DNA from: Fasciola hepatica
Taxonomy: Eukaryota; Platyhelminthes; Trematoda; Plagiorchiida; Fasciolidae
DNA length: 64,000 nt
Direction of reading: 5' to 3'
Assembly: GCA_948099385.1 (NCBI GenBank)
Contig: CANUEZ040000062.1
Location: 1,550,001 to 1,614,000 of the forward strand
Below, piece after piece: positions 10,346-22,429 of the stretch. Position 1 is the stretch's first letter; the number at the start of each line of letters is the position of its first letter. Under the pieces are notes generated by a model that was not told the origin of the DNA, did no database searches, and worked only from the letters and a program-made list of their open reading frames with translations. The position numbers and the translations under genes are program-made.

Positions 10346-12563
10346 TAATTGTTGCTCGGATCACAACAGCAGGTTGTGCGGGGAGGTATATCGTAGATAT
10401 GGGATCGATAGACCGGGTGGAAAGGGCGTGCGCTCTTATGGGAGAAGAAACAAATAAATTGAGGCACAGTGGGATAGAAACTTCAGAATGTGCATCGATG
10501 GAAGCGCGCTGACATTAAGGTATAATTTGGGTTATAATTAGTGGGATGTAAAAATGCTGGATGGATCTTATTTTATGGAGAATCAAGGGAGATTTGCGAG
10601 GTAAGTCAAGTGGAATTTTAGTAAATGGAATTGAAGCAGTGAATATCCAATATAATCTATAATCCTAACTCGCGAAGGTATACATGTGCATGTACGCATG
10701 TATATGCCCATTTTCGTGCCCTCCAAGTATGCGTAGCGAGCATTAACACGCAGTAAGTAATAACTCTTGCTAATAAGCAGTCATTTCCATGATCTATGAC
10801 CCTAATTTTGCTGCATGTTAAAGGAAGTACTCTCGTCTACCACCTGTCGCTTAACCAATGAGTTGATGATAATGGTAATGATGATGAGCATCAGAAGACA
10901 GTCACAGAAGTACTCCTTCTGTAGCTGGTTCTGCTCATTCGGGAAAGGAACACTGGCGTATACCTTACAGACATGGCCCAGCACATCCCATCGTTTTCCA
11001 CTGAGGTGCATCATCAATCTGGGATTTAGACCCATTGATATATTTAATGATCTCATCCAGTATTCTTTTTTATTTTCAACTCAGTATAAGTATGTGGGCA
11101 AGTTGACCCGAAAACGATGTCAATGGTCCTACGGCCTCAGCTGAATCCGACGCTAAAGATGGAAAGTTTCCTTCAGTGGTTATTGATGGTATTACTCACC
11201 CATTTACCCACTGTGAAAAATGACGTTCACTTCAGACGTAAATTATTCATTTTATCCCAATGCTAATCATCCATGCCTTGTTTTTACCACGCGTTTAGCC
11301 TTGGAGCAATTTAGGGGTTAGTATGCAACTGGCCCCTAAATTATAACTTAAAATTGAGGAAAAACGGAGACAATGAGGAAGCTTTTCTATGTGCCTTCGT
11401 CGGTAATATTACATCAGTTTATGGACACACGATACTAACTGATACACTGCTAAGCTGTAGGTTTTGCCGACTTCACTTCTCATTAGCATTTGTGGAAATA
11501 AGCTGTAGGGATTTACTGATCTTTAGTTTTTTTCCTGGAAGAGTTAACAGCTCCTTGTTACGCATCCTCACGGCCTTGTCGCCACCGCTTTCTTCAAAAC
11601 ATCATTTATTCTCCTCCAGTTACCCTTCGCTTCAAATGCATTCCCCACATTTTGCCTCTCTGCACGGCATACCTATAAATTCTTCTGGTCCATGCCACAG
11701 TGAAGCGTCGTGGTCCCATTCATATATAGCTACTTTAAGCACTCGAAGAGCACCAACATCTGAACCAGTACACCACATTTCATACTCTTACTCTAAGCAA
11801 GAGCTCACTACGATCTTATTCACAGAAGTGATAGAAATTCAAGGATGAAACTTGACGGCGTTACCAACCCATACCTGGGCACACAAAGGAAGAACCTCAT
11901 GCCAAACTACACAAGAGCTTCCCTGAATAGTATGAGCCTGCCCAACTAGGAAGTCGTAAGTCAATGGCCAGAACAAATGCACGTATACATGAGGGAAAGC
12001 GTGCCATTTGTAGAAGGTTAAGAAAGAGTTATATTTAGCTGATTCACCGGAGGCGATCAGTGTGATAGGCGGTGCAATCAGTAATAACACGGCTGGTTAT
12101 TGTGGGCAGCACGGAGTCTGCAAGTCCACCGGTCGCAAGTGTCGCTTTGCAACAGTTCAGTAATATTGTCTAAATCCACATCTCGGACTTTCATCCCGCA
12201 GACGCTGAAAACACCCTGGCGAATGGGAGATGACGGTACTCCGCGCTTATGTCCTTGGCTTTCATTTTTGAACTGGGCTGTATTCTGTTATGGAAACTTT
12301 ATGAAGTCTACGGGGTGCGAGTGTTTTCTGGGGGCTCTTGCTTTCCGACTGTTACATTGCGCTCCACCAGAATAGAACTCCCGAACCCGATATTTGCAGG
12401 TGGAAACTAGTGACTTATCCTGGCAACAGGCTGCGATGTGACCGCATGCCGCATGCTATCGGCGGTCATTTAGGAGACGTCCGCATCGCTTTCTACGGCC
12501 GTCGGCGATACCAACCTCGGAAGTGTGTACACCACTTTAGCATCAAGGCGTGTTCACGACATT
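10346..12563. other. Unassigned region
   Basis: No gene recognised. The purine bias of the plus strand fades out in this stretch. An imperfect GAT/GATGAT run at about 10863-10890 (ATC on the minus strand) looks like a LINE tail, and the sequence on either side may be an old LINE 3' end. The longest frame (11354-11848, plus) is Ser/His-rich and looks incidental. Confidence 0.35.
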
Positions 12564-13178
12564 CTAGGCTAAAAGGCCAGGTTGATTACGGCAATACTGG
12601 TAGTTGGCTCCCCTAGGCATGGTCAGAGCACCTACTAAATCTCCGATGTTTTCAGCGTTAGCTGTGCAAAGGCTGTTGGTAGGAGGGCGGGCTATAACTC
12701 CACACAACAAGGCTGAGGGCGGCGGGTTCACAAGGGGTTCAGCTATTTCCTCCAAGCTCCACCTACCTTGATGCGGACTATCAACAATTAGACTTGATTT
12801 ATTCATGACTAGTAAAAAGCGCTTGCACGGCGGATCCCACTGAAGAAGAAAAGGGAAATCACGGGTGCAACGTCCTTCTATTTCAACGTGTGTTATTGAC
12901 CCACGCTTATTCAAGACCTCCAAGAGTCCCTGGACGGCCTTACGGGATACGAAAGATTCAAAACAGATATAATGGATGAAAAGCTCACTGGCGTATGACG
13001 ATAAACGCGCGAACAGAGTTTTTACCAGCTTCAAACGGTCGGGGCCCTCTACAGGTAACAATTCATCTTTGCAGATGCTACGATCGCTAGTCTCTGATAG
13101 GGATTTCACTGGTTTCATGACATTTGTAAACAAAGTACACACAGCAGAACCGTGGGACACACCTTTTTTATACATCAT
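12564..13178 (-). CDS. Unidentified 204-codon ORF, possible exon
   Basis: The longest open minus-strand frame outside mobile elements in the left part. The translation has ordinary globular composition, without low complexity or membrane segments, with Leu/Lys/Glu-rich helices near residues 45-100 (such as RLKLVKTLFARLSSYASE) and a hydrophobic core after residue 110. I recognise no family. It could be a real exon or an intronless gene: the frame ends in a normal TAG, and a possible splice donor (GATTTAGTAGGT on the minus strand) lies at about 12632. It could equally be a chance frame in an old repeat. The first in-frame Met is at 13178. Confidence 0.25.
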   Translation of the reverse strand: MMYKKGVSHGSAVCTLFTNVMKPVKSLSETSDRSICKDELLPVEGPDRLKLVKTLFARLSSYASELFIHYICFESFVSRKAVQGLLEVLNKRGSITHVEIEGRCTRDFPFLLQWDPPCKRFLLVMNKSSLIVDSPHQGRWSLEEIAEPLVNPPPSALLCGVIARPPTNSLCTANAENIGDLVGALTMPRGANYQYCRNQPGLLA

Positions 13179-13570
13179 TTCTCTGTCTCTGCGAGATTAA
13201 CTGTGAGATTACCCACTAGTGAGCTCTTGCGCAAACAATATGTTGCACGAAAACGCCTCTAAGGTAGCTGCGTAGTCCCCAGGTAAGAAACTGTCTTCAC
13301 ATTCCTATACTCTGTCGCGGACAGCAACATCTGAAATTGTCGACCTGTCTTCGCGAGTACTAGATTGCGCATCCATTCAAATATACGTAATCCGTCATGC
13401 AATTTCACGCAGTAAAACTCAGTTCATCTGAATTTCACGTCTTGAAAACAAGAAAATGAGGAAACACCACAGGGGAGGTAGAGTAAAACTTACTGGTTTC
13501 ATTTAATTGAGCTGAACCCCGGTCCACAATAAATCTCCTGCAACCAATTTTTGGAAGGCAGCATAAGAGA
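13179..13570. other. Unassigned flank left of BEL element
   Basis: No feature recognised. It ends with AAGAGA immediately before the left LTR; the last four bases (GAGA) recur after the right LTR at 23365-23368. Confidence 0.4.
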
Positions 13571-13947
13571 TGCAACGACCGGTCGTGGAAAATCCCCCTA
13601 AAACCATTGCAGCTCCATGTTTTTCATACCACCACTCACTTGCCAACACGATTGACGTGTCTTTACGCACTGTTTGCTTTTATGGACCGATTTTTGTTTG
13701 TTCGCGCCCGGAGCGCTACTTTGTCATATCTCTGTTCTAGACCTGCTTGACGCACGTGCTCCTCGCTCGCACTCCGCAATTCGGTTCTCATTTGTTGAGC
13801 CCTTGTGATCTCATAATTGAGGTTTGTATCTGTTTGATGTCATTGTTCATTCAATAATCTGGTATCGTAGAATCTCACGGATAATCGCATTTTGATTTCG
13901 GGATCCGTTGTGAGTTTGGCTACGCATTGCTCAAACGTGTTTTACAC
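13571..13947 (+). repeat. Left LTR of BEL/Pao element
   Basis: A 377-bp direct repeat starting TGCAACGACCGGTCGTGG and ending TTTTACAC. It pairs with 22989-23364. If the end is taken at ...TACA the flanks give an imperfect 5-bp duplication; if at ...TACAC they give a perfect 4-bp GAGA. It should carry the promoter and polyadenylation signals; I could not single out a TATA box. Confidence 0.93.
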
Positions 13948-13985
13948 TACTCAGTTGATACATTTGTAACAATAAAGTACGCGAA

Positions 13986-14515
13986 ATGCTAAGAAAAGCA
14001 TTGAAGCAATTGGAATCTGGACAGGAATCAATACGGCAAGTCACTGGGGAGGTTTTGGGTACTTTTGATTCTTTAGTAAATGCTAGGTCACCTAGTCCTG
14101 TCAGTGCTGGCTCATGTATTACTGAGAGTAATATGGGTTGTAAGAATGTCGATCTATTTAAGCTAAGGATACCAGACCCAGAACAACAACTGTTATCAGC
14201 TAGGCAACGGGCAGAGGAAGCAGAAGAGAAGTGTAGACAGAAGGAGCGTGAGCAGGAGACCAGCGACTACGACCTTCTCGATAGATCAGGACAAAATAAA
14301 ATAGGAAACTCCACGCCGGTCACCGAATATAAAACATCAACCCCACCAACGATCGATCTATTAAGAGTAGAAATGAAGGTTTTCGACGGCCGATCTACAC
14401 ATGACTGAAAGTTCGTCAAGCAGTTCGGAACTTCCCTCGAAAACAAGATAACCGACCCCGGGCAAAGGCTTCTCTCTCTGACTCATTACCGTCGAGGCCG
14501 AGCAAGGGGAGCTAT
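13986..14515 (+). pseudogene. BEL/Pao gag, N-terminal part (broken)
   Basis: Starts at the first ATG after the left LTR (13986, 39 bases downstream). The first 140 codons contain a charged coiled-coil segment (QRAEEAEEKCRQKE, about residues 76-90). A TGA at 14406 stands where the family normally has Trp before the KFVKQF segment. The frame then continues (FVKQFGTSLENKI) to about 14515, where it shifts into the next ORF. Gag forms the cytoplasmic particle that packages the element RNA. This copy cannot make it intact without readthrough and frameshifting. Confidence 0.8.
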
Positions 14516-14521
14516 CTTTGG

Positions 14522-15787
14522 ATGTACAAGCTAGACCCGGAACAGGGCTACACCCGAGCAAGGAAGATTTTGGGGGGCCTGTTGGGTCAACCTTTCAAGG
14601 TTGCCCGTAACCTAATAGAGGGCGTGATAGTAGAGGCAAAAAGAACCAAGGGCGACGTCTATAGAATAGTCGACCTGGTGATCAAGATGCAGAACTGTTT
14701 GATAGCCCTCGACCATTTAGATTTCAGGGCTGACCTCGATGCAATCCACACGTTTGACGGCGTAGTCCGTCGCGTCTCCTTCGAACTACAGGGTTGGTGG
14801 ACGGAGGGGGCGGAAAGTATAAGCCGAGGCGACCGAGAGGCTAACTTCGAAGACTTGACGGAATACTTGGACAGACAGACCAAAATATCCGACAGTAGAT
14901 TTGGCCGACTTATCCGGGACAGTAACCAAGCGAACGAGCCCAGTACTAGCCAAGTTCAAAGCACAGCTCGAGAACAGCCGAAATATCAGCCTTGGACCAA
15001 AGCACAAACCGTTTCACGTGAGACCATAGCGCAACCAAGTTGCAGGTCCTGTGATGCTAGCCATGGGCTACTAGGATGCCCCAAGTTCGCCAACGCCACA
15101 ACAAACGAAAGTTGGGGAATGGCAAGGATGGCTGGGGCGTGCTTTATGTGCCTCAACACCACGCTCCGGGCAGCAGCTTGTAAAACAAGGAACAGATGTG
15201 GTCACGATGGCTGCACGGGCAGACACCATCGACTGTTACACCAGGCGAGAGAAACAATACCCGATGCGAGCACAAAGCCCAGTGTGATTTGTTCAACGTC
15301 ACGGTCTGCCAGTAAATCGGTACGTTTAGGGGTAGTTGCCGTGGGAGTGGTGACCACATCTGGGGTGGTCATAGAGTTGGCTTTCGTCGACAAAGGATCT
15401 GACACTACCCTAGTGAACGAGCGGTTTGCCGACAGACACCAGCTCACTAAAAGTACGACGTCGTTAACAGTGAGCACGGTGATAGGGACAAAAGTAATCA
15501 CTGCCGGTTGGTTGAGGTTACAGCTCATCGCCTTAGACACTAACGAGCAAATCGAATCAGTGGAAGCATTTACATTAGCTGATCTCCCCATGCGAGCACC
15601 AAGGTCGGTAAAAGCAATCTTGACTCGGTGGCCCCACCTGCAGGATGTAACCGTTGTAGACTGGGAAGATGATGAATTGGATCTCCTCATCGGCTGCGAC
15701 GTGCCAGAGGCGCATTGGGTGCTTGACCAGAGAGTGGGCGACCTCCAAACACCTTATGCCGTACGAAAGGCTCTGGGATGGATGTTA
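14522..15787 (+). pseudogene. BEL/Pao gag C-terminus and aspartic protease
   Basis: Open frame of 422 codons, continuing gag in a shifted frame. LDPEQGYTRARKILGG is the usual BEL gag core. Residues 175-242 hold a Cys/His-rich zinc-knuckle array (CRSCDASHG, ACFMCL, CGHDGCTGRHHRLLH). Near residue 290 comes the retropepsin-like site FVDKGSDTTLV, where DSG has become DKG, probably impairing protease activity. The frame runs to ALGWML, where the family continues directly into pol, but the nested LINE interrupts it and supplies a stop at 15788-15790. The first Met at 14522 is not a true start. Confidence 0.88.
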
Positions 15788-18700
15788 TAATAATGGTTTA
15801 TTTCGGAAGCGCCCGAAGCATGCCATGTGCATGATCATGTAGATACAGGTGATGGAATGGACAGATATAATTCATGGAAATATGGAGACTCTCGTTAAAA
15901 TATTGGGTAAAAAGGCTCAGAAGGGTGAATAAGGTAGGATGAAAATAGTATAAACGTATGCACACCATAGAGATTGTGTGGAGTTTAAATGAGCTCAAGA
16001 GCGGATTTGAATGGACGCCCGGTGAATTTGAAATTCAAGGTCAGGTGGACTGATTGGCTGGTCCCGGGCAATTACATATGGAGGCAGACTGGTAAACATG
16101 AGAAAGGCTGGAAATCGGTATAAAGAATTGCAGTAGCGAGGAACGATGGAGAAAAAGGTGAGGTGCAATGCAGTGGATTAGATGACAATGAAGCACTGGT
16201 ACTTTGCAGTGAATTGTCGGCGGACAGGACACAAAACTCACCGTAAAACAGGCAGCGAGCAATGCAGGACGTAGAGGGATGATCAGATGACAAAAACGAT
16301 TTAGAAGGATTGGATACGGTAGATGTGAGGCACAGATGTAGAGTTGATGGATGCCTATGATGACGGTCGTTGGGATGATAGCAAGAGAAATGGCAGGTGA
16401 GGAACTGCAAGATGCAGAGCGCGTGCACATAGATATATATGCGTAAGTTTATATATATATATATAGAGAGAATAATTGTATATATATGTATAGGTTTAAG
16501 AGAAGCAGGAGCAATAACAATGGGGTCCTAGAAAGAAATTATCAGACAATAGGAGGAGTAGGTAATGTTAGATCAATTTGTCGTAGGATTAACTTTGGAA
16601 TTTCGTGGTGGATTAACTTCATGACAAGTGCACGTGGCAGCCCAACGGAAAGAAAAATAGAATGTGGAAGCACAGAAGTGATGAAGACTGTTAGGAGCAG
16701 TTCATGAAAGAGTGAAGATGAAAGACAGGATCAAGGAAAACAGGTAAGAATGGGTCTAATTAGTTGATCAATGCAGGTGCGAGATGTAGTGACGGACCAG
16801 AGGAATCGGGTAGTGACAGGTCAAACAATTTGGAACTGTAAAAGAACGTCACGACGTAACATTGTCATTACAATGGTGGAACATGGAAAAGCGGACCACA
16901 CTGGAAGGTACAGAAAAATGCCTGTAGCGAGCAATAAACGGATCAAGGGATGAAAGCAATGACCGAGGAGACACAGGTAAGAAATCACCAATCAGATCAT
17001 TTTACTGCAGATGAAACACGAAGGAGGCGGACAAGGAATCGGGAAGCCCCGAGATAAGTGGACCAGTAATAGAGCAAAAAGGCCACAAAAAAACGAACGC
17101 GCAAAGGAGTTGGGGCAATGGAACTGGAGAGCTGAGTGCCGGCAGACAATTGAACAGGTGGATACTAATCAGGACACTGGAAAGAACCGCAGAGGAATCG
17201 CGGGGCCAAGTGAGGAAGATATGGTGGTGGTGATTAGATAATAAATACAACTGTAAAGGATGCGAAGTTTGGAGCGGCAAGTTCTAATATGCGGATTGGG
17301 CATGGGTGAGGGTGCGGTTGGTGCATCATAGCATGGGGCACGAGGAGGGATTAACAGGGCGACAGGTTTTAAGGAAGCTATCAATGGGCGTTCTGAGCAG
17401 AGGGTAACACCAAGCGCATAGATGATAGAAGCCAGCAATGACGGCAGGTGGGAAAAGAGTTATTGGCGAGCGTCGACAGAGAAGAGTGGTTAGGACGATA
17501 GTGACTCAAAACAGTGAAAGTTGATGTAAAGAGAGGTAATAGGAGGGAGGACAAAACGGGAAGGTGTGCATACCGTGGTAGGGCGACAAAGACGGAAAGT
17601 GGAAACAGATGATAAGAGCTCTAGGTGAACAAGCTGTGGCGGAAAAACGATGAGGAGCATGCAATTTTCAACCGACAGCATTGGATTCGGTAGTTCAAGA
17701 AAAGTTAGGGCGTGCCACCCGCAACCGGTGCTAGTGGGTGGGACTGGCCGTGCGCCGGGCACCCAACCTGAAAACCACTTCGTGAAGTGAACGCAGGAGG
17801 TGTGATCCACCAGTCTAGTTGCGCTCGCACATCGTTGCAGACGGCCTGCACGCCCGATGTGCGCCGGCCATAGCGGTGGATCTGACCGCGCCCCGCACTG
17901 TTGGGAGTGGCACGAGTGATCATGGATAATTGTACAGGGGACAAAACGACCGCGATGGGGGTGCGTGAACCAGGAACAATTGACCAAGCCGTGAGACCAT
18001 GGACAGGAGAGCCAACGGAAACAGCAAGTGGTAGACGACCGTGTAGCAATATTATCCAGATGCACCTGCCAGGGACATGGTAATTACGGTGCCCGAAGTG
18101 GTTGGCCGTCAGCGGGGATCACTGGAGAGGGAAAAAAGATGGAGAAGCGCAGTCTGGGTGTGCCCCAGCTGAGAATCAACGGATACTGAGGGGAAAAAAG
18201 TGAATATGATGGATAAGATATGAACTTAGGTGAGCAATAGGGTTATTTTGTGATGGCAGGAGGTAGGTTCGCTATGGATCATTGACGGCAGTGGCCTTAG
18301 TTCGCGGGGTGTACCTAGTGGCTTGTGACGCAGAGGTAGTGGAGTTACAGTGTGAGACCTCTTTCAAAGGCCAGGTCGGCGGAGACGAGCTCATTGGTGA
18401 GCAATATAGCATTGGGGACTGTTAAGTATGACAAAAGTGCGCGCCTACAAGCGAAGATTGAGAAGGCACTGCGTAAGCTAAGGGGCAGCTTATTCCAGAT
18501 TTCGGAATAGGCTGACAGAAAGAATCGGGACTTCAGACAGAGATTAGAATGAGGGACAGTGAGAGAGAAGGCACGGTGCCGGATGGGGTAGGAGCAGGGC
18601 GCAACGAATGAGATGGGATAAGAGGTGTAGGCCAGGTTATGGATTAGCTTAAAGAGGAAAATCAGGTTGAGCCTCATGCGACGAATCCATAGAGGCTCAA

Positions 18701-18955
18701 TTTGTAGGAGCTCACAGCGCTGGCGGTATGTTAGAGCTAGGGATACGCCCAACAGCCTTTTGGTGAAGGTACGCTGAACGTTCTCAAGAGATACAGTGGA
18801 GGAACGTGGCCAGAGGCTGGAGGTAATGGGACAATATTCTAGGAGCGGTCTCACGTGTGAGAGATACATGGAGAGGCGACTGGCCGGTATTAGGAAACAC
18901 CGATTGATCAGGCCTAGGGTTCTCTTAGCCTTAGCGATTTGGAATGATGCCTGTA
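15788..18955 (-). mobile_element. CR1-like LINE, 5'-truncated, nested in BEL/Pao (copy D)
   Basis: Minus-strand insertion splitting the BEL protease/RT junction. Its 3' end (short TAATAA tail, then CGGAAGCGCCCGAAGCATGC) begins at 15788, directly after the BEL GWML codons. It is collinear with copy A through the whole 3' UTR and RT C-terminus and stops near 18955, where copy A continues and BEL sequence resumes as PVGVRGSVNY. CR1-type LINEs typically insert 5'-truncated with little or no target duplication, and none is evident here. Confidence 0.9.
18345..18955 (-). pseudogene. CR1-like RT, C-terminal part (copy D)
   Basis: Truncated start near 18955. An uninterrupted frame runs to the natural stop at 18345 (ending FERGLTL). 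It shows AKRTLGLINRCFL, VRPLLEYCPITSSLWP and LLQIEPLWIRRMRLN, the thumb and C-terminal segments of CR1-clade RTs. The palm domain and endonuclease are absent, so it has no function. It is better preserved than copy A, which lost this stop codon. Confidence 0.82.
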
Positions 18956-19240
18956 GGGGTACGTGGTTCCGTGAATTACTTATCCGCCGAAACGGACAGC
19001 ACAGAGTATCACCTGCAGCGGCTGTATGAAAAAGACTTTCATGACATTCGAGACGAAAGACCATCGTTGTCTCGAGAGGATCATTTCGCTTTGCAAACAG
19101 TGCGGCAAGGCACTAGAGTCCTTAAAAACAGTTAAGGGTTCCCCTTCCATGGTGCACATCTGCCGACTAGTGGACTGATAACAGAAACTATGTTCTCCAA
19201 CGACTACTACGACTGAAGGAGCGCTTCGTCCGAGGCCAGG
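18956..19240 (+). pseudogene. BEL/Pao pol, segment before RT
   Basis: BEL sequence resumes after the LINE: VRGSVNYLSAETDST, then LQRLYEKDFHDI and SLSREDHFAL, matching the conserved 'W/FE ... lS.EDr.AL' stretch between protease and RT in BEL/Pao polyproteins. A stop follows at 19133 and the frame shifts before the RT proper. Together with 14522-15787 it shows exactly where the LINE inserted. Confidence 0.75.
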
Positions 19241-19242
19241 AT

Positions 19243-20798
19243 TTGTGGGAACGATATGCGGAATTGATGAAGCGAAACGAAGCTCCAGGCTACGTTGAAA
19301 AGGTGCCTGCCAACACCGTCAGCAAAAGGGGTATCTGGTATCTGCCTCACCACCCGGTTATCAACCCAAAGAAACCCAAAATACTGCGGTTGGTTTTCGA
19401 TTGTGCGGCCAAGTTCCAGGGCAAGCCGCCAAACGATCGCCTACTACAAGGGCCAGACTGGACCACACCACTGATCGACGTTTTGTGCCGTTTCAGACTG
19501 GGTAAAGTGGCTTTGTCTGCCGACATTAGGGAAATGTTTCGTCGGGTGAAAATTTCGGTAGAAGAACGAGATGCGTTGCGTTTCCTGTGTTGGGAAAGGG
19601 AGCGACCGAGACAACGCAGTGGTGAATTATAGGATGACCGTCCACTCCTTCGGAGCCATATCATCGCCATTTTGTGCAAACTACGCCCTCCGAGAATCAG
19701 CGAACAAACATGGCGACCTAGTCCATCGGACGGTAGTAGATAGCGTAAGCAGGGACTTCTACGTCCACGACTACCTTGGGTCGTTCGATGACGTGGACTC
19801 AGTCATGCGCAGTTCAGAGACCGAAACAAGATTGCTGGAAGGGGGCGGCTTCCATCTAAAAAAAATAGATGTCGAACACTTCACAAGTGCTGGAGATCAT
19901 TCCGTGCCACGAGAGGGCCGAAAGTGTTAGAGATTTGGACGGCTCTCCACTTCCTATCGAACGCACTTTGGGAATACAATGGGACGCGGAAACGGACGAC
20001 TTTGTTTTCGAGCTAAACGTTCCCGAGCTGCCAGCAACCCGTCGAGGTATACTATCCGCTATCTCTAGTTTGTTCGCCCCGCTCGCTTTCGTCTCGCCCT
20101 GGCTGTTACCCGGGAAGATCTTTCTGAAGTGGCTGTGCCGTAAGCAAGTCGATTGGGACCGGTCACTGGACCGAGGGGACTGTTTGGACTAAGAAGAATT
20201 TTTGAACATCTTGAAGAAACTAGGGGGCATAAGGATTCCACGATATTTGGCTCCCGGTCATGCAACACGGACAGGAGAACTACATGCTTTTTCCGAGGCA
20301 TCCGAAGTCGGTTATGGAGCCGTGGTGTATGGACGATGGTGCGCAGGAGATGGACAATATACTACGAGGATCCTGTTCGCTAAAGCCCGCGTCGCTCCAC
20401 TGAAGTCGGTCTCGATCCCACGCCTTGAACTCAGTGCAGCCGTGTTAGCAATCAGGGCGGTACAAGCTGTGAAGAGGTGTTTCGACCTCTACTTTTGGTT
20501 GGCTAGCTTTTGGACGGACTCAACGATAGTACTTTACTACAATAACAACGTGCGGAGCCGGTTTAGTACTTTCGTTGATAACCGACTCACGATTATTCAA
20601 GATAAATCAGCCACGAACCAGTGGAAGCGTGTCAGGTCTGGCAATATTCCGGCCGACCTGTGCTCCCGAGGTGCGACCAACTTCAGGCAACTGGACACGC
20701 GGACAAGAGGGCCAAACTTCCTGCAATTGCCCAAACAGGACTGGCCCGTGTTCGAATTAAAAACCCTACGGAAGTGGAACTGGAAGTCAAAGACGTAG
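19243..20798 (+). pseudogene. BEL/Pao reverse transcriptase and RNase H
   Basis: Four overlapping frames. Frame 1 (19243-19632) has the RT fingers, LRLVFDCAAKF and motif A ALSADIREMFRRVKI. After a shift near 19590 come YRMTVHSFGAISSPFCAN (motif B region) and FYVHDYLGSF, where the catalytic YVDD has become YVHD. The connection domain follows (LGIQWDAETDDF, then the FAPLAFVSPWLLPG stretch). RNase H starts at about 20270 with ELHAFSEASEVGYGA (first catalytic Asp changed to Glu) and has FWTDSTIVLYY near 20510. Stops at about 20190 and 20798 and a shift near 19925 break it. The polymerase would be inactive even without the frameshifts, because of the altered YVDD. Confidence 0.88.
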
Positions 20799-22066
20799 TG
20801 ATAGCGGCCATTTTCGTTGGAGCGACATTCATTCTATCGCGACTGGTCAGGTTTTCTTCCTGGATGAAGACACTTTGTGCTTTAGTTTGGTTGGCCAGGT
20901 TCTAGAGAAATTTACCAGTCATGAAAGGGCTGCGCCCCTCAGGCCGAATACGAGTGGGCCCGATAAGTCCCGATGAGCTACAAGCCGCAGAATACGATAT
21001 TTTCAGAATGATGCAACAAGAGGCTTTCGCCCAGGAACTCGAGAGGGCGGATGAAGTGGGACCAATCAACAAAGAAATATCATCTCCGATAGGTGACATA
21101 AAGCATTTAAACCCCACACTCATTGATGGGCTGCTGCAGGTGGATGGTGGGCTGACCAACTCCCACCTGAGCTTCGGCACAAAGTGCCCTATACTGCTGC
21201 CGGCTCGGCAACCTTTGGTGGAGCCAGTGATCCAACAAGTCCAAACCGCGGAGGGACATATCCGGGAAAGTCACGTGACGAGCGTCATCTGAAAGCGCCT
21301 TTGGTTGCTCAGAGGACGAGAGACTGTAAAACGCGTAATCCGACGTTGTGTGCAATGTAGGAGACGCAATGCTACGGCGGGCAAACAACACATGGCCCCT
21401 CTACCAGAATGCAGGGTGGCTGCGGGTTGGTGGCCGTTCAGCGCCACGGGTTGGACTATTTCTGGCCCTTGTGGGTCAAGTGCGGGAAGAGATCAGAAAA
21501 ACGATATGGATGTATCATGACGTGCATGAAGTCACTCACCGTACACCTAAAGTCGCAAATTCGATGACGACCGATTCTTTCTTCGGGCCTTTCAGAGATT
21601 CATCAACCGAAGAGGCTTACCGGCCAATATTTACTCTGATAATGGGTCGAACTTTGTGGGCGTCCACCGGGAATTGCAGCGTTGGCACAAGAACATAAAT
21701 AGGGACGAACTGCAGGATCGAACCGTGGCCTATGGCAAACTATGGCGTTTCAACCCTCCGCAGACCAGTCACGGCAGCTGCGCTTGGGAAAGCTTGATCC
21801 GGTCCACCAGGCTGATATTGCTGTCAATCATGGAGCAACAGCCGCTTGACAACGAGGCATTGAATACCGTCGTGACTGAGGTCGACATAATTCTGAACAA
21901 CCGCCCCCTGGTTCCAGCAATGAACGGCGACCCCACCAATCTGGCGCTCACTTCGAAGGACTTATTGACGTTAAGGTCGAACGAGGGTTTCCAAGGGCCG
22001 ACAAACCTTCGTACGAACTACCTCCACGAATGGAAGCAGGCAAACTATCTTGCCAAGGTTTTTTTT
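20799..22066 (+). pseudogene. BEL/Pao integrase
   Basis: Begins with the pre-integrase segment (ISPDELQAAEYDIFRMMQQ at about 20964). The zinc-binding region follows: HLSFGTKCP, an ESHVTSVI stretch and RRCVQCRRRNA (about 21340), the HHCC-type domain. The catalytic core is split over frames: TTDSFFGPF (about 21570), the equivalent of YSDNGSNFVGVHRELQ (about 21635, in another frame), then NPPQTSHGSCAWE with the last catalytic Glu (about 21780) and LNNRPLVP (about 21895). In intact elements it inserts the cDNA into the genome. Several frame changes break it. Confidence 0.85.
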
Positions 22067-22349
22067 GGGGGGGGGGGGGCGCTGGCTGCGGGAGTACCTA
22101 CCGGCTCGACAGAAGTGGCTGGCCAAAACAAGAATGTTCAACGTTGGGGGTGTGGTGATGATCGCAGACGAACGCGCACATTTCAGCACCTGGTCTTTGA
22201 GAGTGGTTATGGAAACCATCGGAAGCTCTGAAGAAATGATAAGAACGGTGAAGGTGAAGACAGCCAACGGAGCGCTAATCCGCGACATACGCAGTATTAG
22301 CCTACTCGAGAGTAAAAGCGGAGAAGCTGATAACGCTGTGGCCCAGTAG
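22067..22349 (+). pseudogene. BEL/Pao C-terminal DUF5641-type domain
   Basis: After a run of eight T and thirteen G (22059-22079) the reading frame changes. RWLREYLPARQKWL, then VGGVVMIADERA and the SLRVVMETIGSSE and VRTVKV-like segments match the small beta domain (DUF5641) that closes BEL/Pao and related integrases. It ends at a TAG at 22347. The homopolymer most likely causes the frameshift. Confidence 0.8.
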
Positions 22350-22429
22350 GCAATTTGTCATCCGTCTTCGGGGTGGGTAAAGAAACCCCATGTATGGAAG
22401 CATTCACGACACACTGACGTATCAAACCA

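Noticed and set aside
14522..15790. Intact gag-protease gene of 422 codons
   Set aside because: The first Met is internal to gag, the frame is entered only by a shift, and the stop comes from the inserted LINE. Treated as a pseudogene fragment.
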